A stretch of DNA of 64,000 nucleotides, from the NCBI GenBank assembly GCA_963965975.1, contig OZ014412.1:14522849-14586848 (forward strand). Direction: 5' to 3'. Under the pieces are notes generated by a model, which was given only the letters and a program-made list of their open reading frames with translations, was not told the origin of the DNA and did not search any database. Position numbers and translations under genes: made by a program. Within the stretch, counting starts at the first letter, position 1. Every line of letters starts with the position of its first letter. This DNA is from Xestospongia bergquistia. Taxonomy: Eukaryota; Porifera; Demospongiae; Haplosclerida; Petrosiidae. This document shows positions 26,028 through 39,300 of this stretch, piece by piece.

Positions 26028-26073
26028 GCCACTGACGAAGATAGTCGCTCTGACTATTGAAACGTTTGGTGTT
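26028..26073 (+). ncRNA. hammerhead-ribozyme-like motif
   Basis: The conserved core halves are both present: CTGACGA at 26,032-26,038 and GAAAC at 26,059-26,063. Between them GATAGTC pairs with GACTATT (one G-T wobble) as a 7-bp helix II with a small GCTCT loop. GCCA before the core can pair with TGGT after it, and a GTT triplet precedes TGGT. Stem III would be almost absent, as reported for minimal hammerheads of Penelope-like elements. The motif adjoins a Penelope RT fragment but lies on the opposite strand to it. Activity is unproven. Confidence 0.55.
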
Positions 26074-26109
26074 AATACATTTTTTGCTTGGTGAAATAAA
26101 ATGAATATT

Positions 26110-27046
26110 GAAAACAGATAAAGATGTGGAACAACTAAATCCAAAAATGTATCACAGATTGTTTGACATACTGTGGATGAGTTGATGAGTCAGATATAGT
26201 CTAATAATATAATAACTTACTACCTTCTTTAACACATTGTGAAAATGTTTTGCTTACTTAAATCCAATGGTGGCAAAAATTTGCTAAGAGTGACAACACA
26301 AAAAACAGGATATATTTACAGATAGCATCAGGATTATACTTCAGAGTATCTTAATGATAAGCTAAGCTAGAACAGGTGTCATATACTTTAAAATTGATGT
26401 AGTTTACGATTAAATAAATATAACATACTGAAAAAACTTATTATTTATTTATTTCACTCAAATTAACTAATAACCAGTACAAAATTAAGTAGGAAAATGT
26501 TAAATTGCTTAAGAGCAATGTTTTAATTGATTGTCACAGTTACTATCTAGATTATTAAAGAATGCATGGGATTAGGTCCAATGTGTATCTACAGAAGAAA
26601 AAGAAAATAATTATATTATTTGTTAATCAGTGGTCTTAATAATGTTTGGTGTCATGAGCATTGTGACATGAAAAAAATATTTCATACTGAATTTGGTCAT
26701 TGAGATGTATGAATAAAGAGAGTATGCACAATGTACTGTACTGACAATTAGATTATCATTCTTTATAGTTTTTATAATTATGAACTTTTATTTATGTATT
26801 ATGCATTTTAAATTATCATTATTTCATTTTCATACTAAAGTTTCTAAATATACCTTTACATATGTAGTTGTAGCAGCTATTATGAAGTACTGCTTGGAGG
26901 ATCATCTAAAAATATAATAATTGTAATAATATGATAGAAGTTATGATAAATATAGTATATACTACAACAAGCTATTTGTTTTAACTGATTAGCTTAATTG
27001 AGCATCAATATTATACTATCATTTATGTATTACTGCTGTAAGTATT
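26110..27046. other. gene-free stretch, probable 3' flank of the ankyrin-Roc-death gene
   Basis: No coding exon was recognised. It lies downstream (minus sense) of the death-domain exon and should hold its 3' UTR and polyadenylation site. Several TTTATT strings (AATAAA on the minus strand) occur, but AT richness makes none diagnostic. Confidence 0.4.
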
Positions 27047-27336
27047 TCAAAACAGACCTGACTTTATGCCAACAAATTTGTACATTTCATTAGCAACTGA
27101 TTTCTTTTGTAGAGGACCCTCAATAACACTGATAATATTACCCCATGTTGCTGGAGTAGGCTCATTGTCCAACCAGCTCTGTAACATTTTTGACATTTTC
27201 ACCTCATCGGTGAAATTAGAGTAACACAGCCCATCAATAGTGTTAGAATCAACTCCAAGTAAGCCTCCCATCTCTTGCCATTTTGCTGTCACAGAAGAAA
27301 GCATTCTTAACAGAACATATTTCTCTGGTTTGCTAA
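27047..27336 (-). CDS. terminal exon: death domain
   Basis: The exon begins after TTTATAG and reads SKPEKYVLLRML, AKWQEMGGLLGVDSNTIDGL, a Lys/Met-rich helix, MLQSWLDNEPTPATWGNII and a final helix to GIKSGLF-stop. The pattern W-x2-(L/M)G..LG(V/I)....I, then ML..WL......TW..L, is the classic six-helix death fold (residues about 2-85). It would mediate homotypic assembly. It splices in phase from 27,784 (split Gly/Val codon). A GGTCTG string near the end could be a weak donor, but the in-frame TGA is a simple end. Confidence 0.88.
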
Positions 27337-30300
27337 CTATAAATATAAAGATATTGTAATTGTAATTAAAATAGATGTATACATAAATTGATGACAAAGT
27401 GGTGTTAAATACAACATTTAATAATAAGTAGTTATATATCAAATGCTACATGTAATCTGTGATTAAGTAAGCTATTGATTGTCATCATTAAATTGCATGG
27501 TGACAAGAGAGAAAGGTTCTTTTTAAAGATTCAGATTGACACATAAAATATTAAAGGATTGATAAGCATTCTAGTTAATAGCTTCATCAAATATTATTTC
27601 TCAATTTTGTCAGTGGAGTTGTGCACAGATCTCCAGTCAAAGCAATCAACATTATTTCATAAAGACATTGTATATAACTATAAAAGAATTCAAGTTGAAA
27701 TAATGTTAAAGTGGTAGAGACATCTAATTTTTTTACAAAATACAATGCTAAAATAATATATATATATATAAAGATTAACTTACCTAAAGTAAATGGAACA
27801 CGAGTCATCATTTCAGAATTTGAATTTGAAGAAGATCCTTTATTATCTACATTAAATAAGTCATTAATAATTATTTTTAAAATAATATTGTCCCAGTTGT
27901 CTATATTGTTATCTTGATAGAATAGATATAATTTGAAAACACTGTTCATACCATGTGTATCCAGAATAGGAGGGACTTGAACTAATTGGATTTGACAAGC
28001 TGATGTCTGATCTATAATTAAAATAACAAATAAGATATAAATGTTGAAAACAGCATACCTTTGTATCTAGTAAACCAATGTCCCTCTTTCTCTGTATGAA
28101 GTTGTATTGGCTCTAATTCTGTCATTAGTGTGCATTGAACATATTTAGAGTGACTTAACTTTGCTAGATGTGGTCGTAATTTTAAATCTGTCATGTGATC
28201 AGGATGTCTACACAACAGACTAACTGTAAACTTGAGAGCAGAAGGATCATATGACAGGGGATCAGCACAGGATGATACAGCTTCATCCAGTGTATGGCAT
28301 ATGATACTACAATTATTGATAGGAATTCCAGTAAAGTAGACCTCAATCCAAGAAAGAGAATCAACCAACAAAATTGACCCTCCTAATTCATCAGACACCA
28401 ATTTCACTCCATAGCGTAGTTGATTTGAGAATTTTGGTGATGCAACATCTAATCTGAAGGTTGGAGGAGTCTTCCTATTTAGTAAAGCTACTACAGTAGC
28501 AGGGAACACACCCTATAACAACAATAATTGTAGAGGTATGAGTAATATTTATGATATAACTTACCTGAGGCACAACTTTGTTTTCAAATTGAAGAACCAC
28601 TGGCTGACATGTTTTCTTAAAACGCTCCTTTTCTTCCTCTGTAATATGAGTACTAGGAAGAACTGCTGGTATAAAATACTGCTGTGTTAATGAAGTATGC
28701 GTAGTTTCTGTTAGATTATTTAAAGGACTAATGATACAAAGATGTGCCATTAACTCAAGGAAGTTATCCTTGGTGAACAAACCCTCAACAAACTCGACAT
28801 TCTGCAAAGCATCAAGCAATTTACTTTCAAAAGTACCTTTTTCTCGAAGCTGTATATTCCAGCCTTGATATGGAGCACAATCTTTGAAGATATGATATTT
28901 TGCAGGATCAATAAACGAAGCTCGAATGATGCAAGAGACCAAATTGACCAAGTACTGTGGATTAGTGAATATAATGTTATCAAGTACGTCAGGAAAATAG
29001 AGAACTAAAGACAAGGAGTTGAGGTATTTAATACAAAGGATTGTATCAGAAGCTTTCATTTTCAACTCTTGTCCAATCCCTATACATCTGTGAAGAGAAA
29101 CCATGCCATGATCCACTTCCTTTGCCACTTCTTTCAGACGTATTTCAAAGACATACCATCGAATTGGTATTTCTATTTCAGCAGCAACATTTTCGTAGCT
29201 AGTGATACGTTTGCGAATATCTTTTGATATTTCTTCTCGATTCCACCAGCATTTGTTGTCAACAGGAAAAATCAACTCATTTTCTGATTCATTATAAAAA
29301 ATAAAGTGATCACGAAAATCTTTCAAGGCACTTATCAGCTGAGAATTTTTTTCATGCAATGGCTCTAGTTCCTTGAACAGAGTAGTGAATCTAGTGATTC
29401 CATATGTGCGATCATAATTTGTACCAACAATACAGAAGAGAGGCTTAAAATCAATTTTGTTTAGACCTTTGGCAACAGTGTGCTTGCCTGATGCTATAGA
29501 ACGGACAAAGTATTCTATTAGCTGAAGGTTGGTCATCTGAAGCAAACTAGGCTGATGTACAATTTGACCATTGACGGAGTATAGAAACTTAGGCTTATCA
29601 CTGAGAAACTCGTTCAATTTTGTGACAATAACATTGAGGCAATTTCCACGAAGAAAAGCCCGTGATACATCAGCAAATTGAGGCTGACCTCCGCTATCAA
29701 GGACATGTATCCATGTTGATGCATGCAGCTCTTTTGACCTTTTTCCTTTTGCTAAAACATCAAGTATTTGGTCAGAGTAATAAGGAGCATCTGAATCAAT
29801 AATAGAATTGGGATCTAAATTAGTGGCACCAGAGGCAATTTTGTGGGTCAGAGGCTCAAGAGAAGCAATATCTTGTGGATCAGTACGTTCGTCTTCTATA
29901 AATGATGTGGGTACATCACCACATTTTTCAATACTGGAAGTGATACTAGGAATAGACTCTTTATCAATTTCTTCAGATTCAAAAAAATTAGGAAACACTT
30001 CCATTACTCTCTTCAATAATTCTATCCCCTCCATTCTCTCCCAAATACTTCCATGCTTCTCTCCAACTATACGCTCAATTGCACGGATAGGTCTACTGGC
30101 AATAGCTGTGCTGTTGTGATGCTTTGGAGCTGGCCAATTGAAAAGCAAATGTAGAAAAGACGTTTTCCCTACACCAGGAGGACCCATTAGCACCAACTTT
30201 ATAATTTCTACAATAACAGACCCTTCTCTTAAAGCTTGCGCAAATGATTTAGCTGATTCTGTATAAGAGAAATATAGATCAACAATAAATAATGAAAATG

Positions 30301-33300
30301 AAGTAATGTCTTTAATACAAAACTAATTTGATTAAATTATCTTTTCATTAAACAGATTACATCATCTTATGCAACATGTAATTAGTATAAATGTGCTATT
30401 ATAATAGCACATTTATACTAATTAAATATTTCATAACAATGTGTCTATTACATAAAAGAATGGATATTGATTATTTAAGAAGACATGCAAACAATAAAAT
30501 TAATAAAATTATTAATTTTATTAGGAAAAAATATTATTTTGCAATACTATTATGAATCCACAACAATTTTATGATAACAGAATTGAAGCAAATATAGATA
30601 GCTTAAACAATGTTCTTTCCTATACACAATGATAACACTAAAGTCATATTTGCTGTCAAGGATATCTTTTACAATGAAGTGGTGCTACAAACAAACTCGA
30701 TTTAACTAACCTGAATACAAGCATTTTCTAATGGCTTGAGTCGACACGTTAGCAAGATCAGCAGGTAATTTTCCTTGCTAAAAGCAAGCACTGAATAATT
30801 ATATATATAATATATGACTTACCTTGTCTGGTATATTAAAGTCAGCTCCAAATTGATGTAATAACTTTACTACTTCCATTTCCTTGTTCATAAATGCATG
30901 ATGAAGTGGAGTTCGTCTTTGCTATAAATATAAATATGTATCTGTTAAAACACCTTTTTGTCAAATGAGATGCTATGAAATTAATCTTAGAAACAAATTT
31001 AGTGATTATCTGAAAAAGATTTAGATTCTGTTATTTAATGTCAAACACTTGCATATACAACTAGTTTAATATTTTGCTATATGAAGTTTTATACTATTTT
31101 TTTAGAGGTCAACTAGTCATACCAACGTTTCTATGCTGGATATGAAACTGCTGTGTGTGTAATGTAATTTTGTGGGAAGTGACACAAACTGGAAAGATTA
31201 TGTACATGTATCATATCAAAAGTGGTTGATACATTTCATCAGTATATTAATCATACAGAGAAATAAGAAAAGCTCAACTCAGTAACCTTGGACTTTCTTA
31301 TAATTAGTCTCATCTGGTGAAATATCTAACAAGTAGGTATAGACAAATACAAACACTAATAAAATGCTAATATGACTCATTTTAAGAGGAACAGACTTTG
31401 CTTGGTGTTAAAAAAATGTGTGATATCAACAACATGTATAATTGTAAGTTCATCATAACAATGTACTGTTTATTCTTATTAAATAATTTTAAATACTGAT
31501 GTAATGAATTACTTGAAAATAGAAGCAAAGAGAATCTATACACAAAGCTAGAAGATTCTATTTTAGGCTAATAGTTAAATTAGTTGGACTGCTAACATAT
31601 TTTGCCTCCTTAAATGTGTATGAATATACTGTAATCATTAAGAATATAATTATTGTTTTGATAAATTAGACCTATTCTAATAAAATTATTGTCTCAAATA
31701 ATTTGACAAAATGAACATAACTTAAACTAACACTGATTTCCCATAATTGTTGACCACACCCTCATGAATAATAATATTTTAGAATACATCACTGTATTAA
31801 TTTTAGAAAGCTAATAACGAAGACATTCACCAATGTATATAGACAGTTACCTTATTAAAAAGATTTAGATTCTGTTATTTAATGTCAAACACTTGCATAT
31901 ACAACTAGTTTAATATTTTGCTATATGAAGTTTTATACTATTTTTTTAGAGGTCAACTAGTCATACCAACGTTTCTATGCTGGATATGAAACTGCTGTGT
32001 GTGTAATGTAATGTCAATCAAGAGTCTGTATCTCCTGAAAAGCTGGAACTAAGAGACAAGGAAACTAAGCTATTTATTTGCCTTCTTACGTCAGCTATTG
32101 AAAATGAAGAAGGTGTCTCATACACTTGGCCAATATACACCCTCATGAACAAAATTTTTTTAGAATACATAACTGTATTGATTTTAGAAAGCTAACAATG
32201 AAGACATTCACCAATGTATATAGACAGTTACCTTATTGAGAGCATCAAGGGTTGCTCCACTTTGTATAAGTAGTTGAACCATTTCAGTATGTCCTTGAGA
32301 TGCAACAGTATGTAATGGTGTATTCTTATCCTGGATAATGAAAAGTGTTAAAATTGTACAAAGTGTTAAGATAATTTAATTTATAGTACAATGACAAATC
32401 AAGTACACTACACTAGTTTCAACAGAAACTTTATTGCAAAAGCAACAGCTGGTACCATTGATGAAAGAGAGTTATTAGTGTAATCATTAAATTTTAGTTG
32501 ATCACACATTATTAGAGAATTGACTTTGGATCTAGCATGTTATTGCAAGTTCAGTATAAAACAACATATAGGTATATTCATATTAACAAAGAAGACATAG
32601 TTGGACCTTAGAGAAGCATTTTTAAGAACAAGCAACATATCACACCAGTTCTTTGATTTGCTCATTGATACGACTGCATGTATATAGTTTGTTTTTTTAA
32701 TTATGTAGGATCTCACATATAAATACAGACACTTTACATAATATTTTAAATACAGTATTTTGTAAGAGATTTTTACTTTACAAAAATCATTTCCCCATTT
32801 CTTAAACTATCAAACATAATTATTACAATCTTTGGATTTACAACATAGACAAGTTTATCATACATGTTTGCACTCTGTGAAAATTAAAATGATTGATATA
32901 ACCACAATATGGTTATACAGGTAGCATACATGTAAACCAAACAACATATTGTTTTCATTCCTAGTGGATTCTAAACAGCCATATATGCTAGTATAATAGG
33001 AATGAAACAGACTGATATTTACTTTTAGTTTGCAATATATGTGACTAGATATGCAAAAAGGGACCACTCGAGTCATTTCTGTCATAATGCTGAATTGTTT
33101 GATACCTTGGATAAATGCATGCGTTGCTAAAGAAACAACGGAAATACAGTGGCTACTACCAAAAATTAATTTTGAGAAAAGTGGAATTTTATTTTCCACC
33201 CCCGCATACCGTACACTAGAACGCGAATGCTTCTACGTGTTAATCTAAAAAGAACTTTGGCTTTATAGACGATTCAAAATGAGGTACAATTCTCTTTGTC

Positions 33301-36300
33301 AGGTACAATTCTCTTTGTTTTTTGGTTTAACTCAAATTCCCCAAAATATTGAAATCATCACTTTTTCTGTCCATACTGAGATTTTTTTTTTTTGACAGAA
33401 GTGGTCCCTTTTCGCAAATTAGGTCACATATAATTTGCTACATAGATACATGTCATCTGTATAACCATATATGGTTAAATAAACCACTCAATTTTTACAT
33501 GTGGTAAGGATTACAGTCAAGTCAGTTGCAAGAGTGTTGTTAAAAAAGTGTTGTGTACACATACAAAAGAATATGTAAGTCTGACCTACGCCAGACCCTC
33601 TATTCATGTATAAACATTAACTAATAATATAATTACAACAAGTATATAATGTAATAGATTTCAGTTATAATTGGGAGAATACTCCAGTTTATTAGTATGT
33701 TTTAACAATGTCTATTAATTGGTCATAGTTGATATATAATTTGTGATATTAACAGGTTATAGATTATAAGTATATTTTAGATTATAGCAGTATAAGGTAA
33801 TTATTGTGATAACAATGTAATAAAAGATAATGTAGGGAATATGGCAAATTGATATAATGCTGACTTTTATATCCTACAATTCACATCATTACAATTATCC
33901 AACATAATAATTATGATGATCTATACTATGTGTTATGATTGTAATAGCCACTGTATATGAATTCAACATTGATGATATTTGTGATATTTGTTATTAAAAT
34001 TATCTATAACAAACATATCTTATGATAGAGCTTGATTAGTGGGAATGGTATCCAAAAATATATTGACAACATGTAATTCATACTATTTTTGCACACATAG
34101 TGTACAACACTAGTCTTCAGGAAAGTATATCATTTATTACATATTAAAAATTTTATGTAAGCAAATTACTGAAATGTGTAAATGTATACTGTTACAAGTG
34201 GTATGACATAATATAAATTAAATTAGCACAATAATTATCTGCTTGTGACAATACTATGTGAACTATTTTGCAAGCAATGTTTGTTGTTGATTTTGCTGAT
34301 TAGTAGGAGGAGGAATAAGTTATCATCACAACAGAGATGTCAGTATAGCTATATAAAATGTTAGGATTAATACAAGTAGTAGATTGTAAAGATTCACTCA
34401 TATGTCATGTTGTAAAAAGTGACTAACAATCAGAAGAATTTATTATACAAGTCTAATTATTCACTCAATGTAAATGTCAGAGCATGTTTCTACAAGTAAT
34501 TAACAGTATCCTAGTATATTCACTATGAATCTCAAATAATTTAACTTATATCATGGAATAAACATAGTGATGACACTAACGTTACAAAACAGGTAAATTT
34601 AGTTGTATAGATGACGATTTTAACCTGTTGATAATATGTTATTGCATAGCTAATTTTTCTCATCAACAATATGTTAAAGAACGTCTCTTGAGAAGAAGAG
34701 AAGGAATATACTTAACAGAAGAGGTTGTGTAGGTCCAATTGGATTTCTGAAGCAAGAGAATAAACTTTGATGTGTTTAAGGTCAGTAGACCAAGTAACAG
34801 TCTCAGCACTACAGGATTAATAATAACTCTTAATACTAAAATATTTAGTAAGTCAATACTTTGTAGAAATGTTTGAACTTTGAAGTTTAAGAATTCGGCT
34901 CTAGTGTAACAAGCTCTAGCATTGCCTTTAGCCATAATAGCAGTCTGTTATTCTATATTTTAGTGTATACTACTGTTCTATATTTTAGTAATTGTTGATA
35001 AACGGACTGAAGTAGTTGCTGTTTCTGTTTGCTATTGCTTACAAACAATATTACTCAATAAGTTATGTTTTCAAGACTTGATACTAGATCAAAGGTAATT
35101 TCCATATGAACAGCAAGTACGGGTTTCAATCTAATTACTTGTAAACTGATTAACATATACAAATGTGAGCAACAGATGAGTTAATGCATATCTAAAAAGA
35201 TTGAATCTTAAAGCAGATACTATGTATAATCCAAAGACTGGTATTTGTCTCATTATGTGATTGTGACAAAGAGCAACTTTAAGACATGTAAAAACAAATT
35301 TGAAGATAATGCCATTGTCTTATGTTATTATTCCAATGTTCAAGAATTATTGTCAATGAAATAAAATGGAATGACTTATAATTAAAAGGATATTTTTGCT
35401 GTTTACAATAAATTTTTGCTTTTTATGATTGAGCAGCTAATTGTGAAAGACAGAAATAGGAAACCTCTCAAAAATTTTATAATAATGAACTATATATAAT
35501 TATTGCTTCTAATCTGCTGTCCATGATGATTATAACTGTGTGTGAAACTGATATTGATTGAACCACCAAAGCCAACAGCCAAAGCCCAGAAAAGAAAAAA
35601 TGTTTTGATGAATAAGGAAAAGCTACAAATCTGAAGAAAAGTAGCTATTACTATTACTTATTTAGTAGCTATTAATTATTACTTCATTTTGTTCATTATC
35701 ACAATAGAAGGGTGTTTATCATACAAATTGTATTCTACTTATTAAAGATAGTTGTTTCAATGATTCATTTCAATCATCTGAACAAATTCACTATCTGTAC
35801 ACTTATAAAGAATATCATAGACAAACATTTTGGATAACTGATGATGTACTGTACATAAATGGAGTCTTTAAAGTAATAAGATTGACAAATAATAAGATCA
35901 TATGTGACCAAAATACAAAAATGGTATGTAACACAAATAAACTTCAAGTAAATGCTTGCACATAAATGGTTTCTTTGTGGCCACCTTCAACACAAACTCA
36001 ATAAATTTAATATATGAGAAGTTTCATCATTGGTCTTATGGCTACCAAATTCAAATGATTTCTTGTTCAAGATGAACATATAGCAGTTGCTTCAATGCAA
36101 TCACTTGTTTGAAATTAGTTTGCACATTAGGTAATATTTTTCCTATTTTTGGTCATATAAGTCTAAGGTGTATGTTTCATAATAATGCATGAAGTGTTCA
36201 TTCATTTAATACAAGAAGTTTGGCATATAGAATGATACTACCATACATAATAGCTGGTTGTGCAATGCTATGTTAATGATTTTGCAAAAGATGTATTCAA

Positions 36301-39300
36301 TAACTTATTGTAGTTAATTGCTATTAATACATTACCAAATGAATGATATGAACTGGAGTTTGAAGAAAATATTTGAATATTTGAAGATTAAAGTGTTTGT
36401 CCTATTATGCAACATATCTTTTATCTATAGGTTTACAATAATTATAGTCTTATAATATAATACATGACAGTAATTAAGTCATTTGTTAAATACATGCTCT
36501 ATAGAACTTATATTATTAATTAACAAGTTATAACTAGTATATATCATTATTATACAACAGTTGCAAAATAATTAAACATGATATTAACATAATAACATTA
36601 AGTGTACACAATATCAGATATGTAATGGAAAAGAAATATCAAAATTAAAATTATCAACATCCATTAGAGGACCACTCCATTTTAATATATTTCAACCTTA
36701 AGATTCAGGTGAAAAAAGAAAACAGGAATTTTCTGATGAAACAACCAGTGTATTATGCTTCAATTTCTGTTGTCTCAATAGTAAATTACTTTAGGCCATC
36801 AACCACTATGGTATGTTTGTTTGAATTTGTGACAGTGGTCCTCTAAGGGATATATATCAGGTAACCTATACTATCCAATAATGAGAGCATTGACATCATT
36901 CTATTGCATTGATTCAATTGCTAAATGAGTTTACTGCACATATTAACATATTAACATTACATAATAAATAACTTGTAATGTTTAAATTTTATGCAACAAA
37001 GACTAGAAAGTAAATATCGAAACATATTCAAGTGTATAATATCTGACTTGTCTTCACAAGCTAGGACACTTCCAACATACTACTAAGCTATAGGATCAGT
37101 GATCTGTACTGGAAGGATAATACACAAATAAACCGCAATTTATAGTCTTTGACAAAAAGAAACGATCTAACACCCAGATGCAATAACTATAGCTATTAAT
37201 CCGAAAATTATTAAGTAAGTAACTAACGATTAATAAACATTAATAAAAATGGCGACGAAGCAGACGCTGTCACGTTGGAGAGTTCCACAGACCTTCCTTT
37301 GAAAGACACGTCGATAGATCTTGTGTGCTTTATCGTTGGAAAAAGGCTCTCCTCGTGTCACCATTTGAAAGAGAAAGTTGGAGCATACGAGAAGGCAAAA
37401 TTAGTTCAATTGAGTCACAGTGACTCAAAGACACTTCAGGCTGTCAGTAAAAGAATTCCACTTAAGGCTGCAATAGCTAATCAAGACTTAGTTTACTACT
37501 ACATCAATCTTTCCTGTGTGTTTGGTAGTAAAAACTATCAGGATAAAGGAAAGAGACCTAATCAGAGGTCAGTACTGTCATGTTTGTGTAGTTTGTATAG
37601 TTAGGTCTAAACTTCAAAATGTTTTTATAGTATTATTAAGCAAGAGTGTAAGGTGATGATCAAACTATCTCTAAGTGATGACGGGCAGCATTTGGTTGTC
37701 ACTGATGTTAATGAAAATTACACCCATGATGTTAGCAAAGTAAGAAGCAGTCATTACTGATTATTACTATGATAACTTGGTTAAATAGGAAATATATGAT
37801 CACCTTCCTCGTCAAGGGATGTTTGACTGTGAAACCAGGAAGGAAGCAGAAAGTTTTTAAAGATGAAAGTTAACAAGAAGTAGCTTCAACAACATCTTAG
37901 TGTCACAGTGTTGTTACACTGAAAGACATTAGCAACATACAGACTGGACTAGTAAGTAAAGAGGATGGAAATAATCTAGACGCTTTTGTTAAGAAGTTAA
38001 GAGATATGTCAGATATATTAATATCATTATTCACATACTTTTATATGTGTGTGAATTAATACTTTTTAGGTTTGTCAATTGAAGTATTCACTAATGCTAG
38101 CAACACTTTTAGGGCCTTTTTGTTTAAAGACAGAATTATGAAGTCTGTCTAAGCAACTTAAGCTAAAAAGTAGTGTAAAAATTATCTTTGAGTCAGAAAA
38201 TGAATGCAAAGTTGCATCTTTGGCAGGAATTCTACAAGCCACAATTACCAGTTGTCGGTGTGCCTTTTGGACTTCCACACAGTTACCCTGTTGTCACCTT
38301 TTTGCAGTGAGGGAAAGATTAATTAGGTGATGATTAATTCACAAACAACTACATTATTACATGTATTAATAACAATATTACATACAAATAATACAGTCAT
38401 GTATAGTATTGACAACATGTTCAATATAATAGAGATACTTTCTGTATTACTGAATCAATCAGATCATTTGCTGTAGAAAACAAGGTTAATGTATTTTTTG
38501 TTGGCTCCATATGCATTGGAGGTTAAGGTTTGTATTTTATTTTATTCTTCAATTTCATTTGTGGCACACAACTATAAATTATAATAAAGCAAGTTGACTT
38601 AGAAATATGTAAACATGTGTTACAAAACAATTACTATAATGTACCAGAAGAAAGAATGCTTGCAAAGATTTAGAGCAATGTAGTTTTAATTAAGGAGGTA
38701 GTGCTTTATCATAATAGCAAAGTCAATATTCATTACACTTGTTTTTGCTAAAGTTTGTATTAAATGCTTCAAAGTAAATACTACAATCATATTGGTAGCA
38801 CAACTATTAAATATATGGCCAGGCTACTTCACAACTAACTCCATGTGAGTGAAAATATAGCTACTATTGTTATCTACTATATATATTATCAAGGACAAAT
38901 TATATCTATGAATAAAAAAAATGTTTAACTTGAAAAGTACCAGTATATGAGCATTCTGCTCAACATGAAAGTTATTATTAGCTGGCTCCCTTTAAGTATT
39001 GTATGTCACCTTAAAAAAATAGGGTTTATATCACTAAAATATTGTAATTCAAGTTATGGTATTTTACACTACATTCAAAGTAATAACATAATTCCTAAGA
39101 TATATACACTAGACTTTAAGAAGCTCTTTCTTGGTTTTGATTTGTACTCAGATTACCAGAAACCATATATGGAATGTTAACTATCATATTTTTGGCTACA
39201 TATACATAAAATAATTATACTTATCATAATACATGAGAAGAAACAAATCAGAGACCAAAGCAAGCATTACTAGAATAGCAAACAAACAAAAAGCATTAAA

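Noticed and set aside
29808-30119. 103-codon plus-strand frame inside the GTPase exon
   Set aside because: Shadow of the well-supported minus-strand Roc exon.
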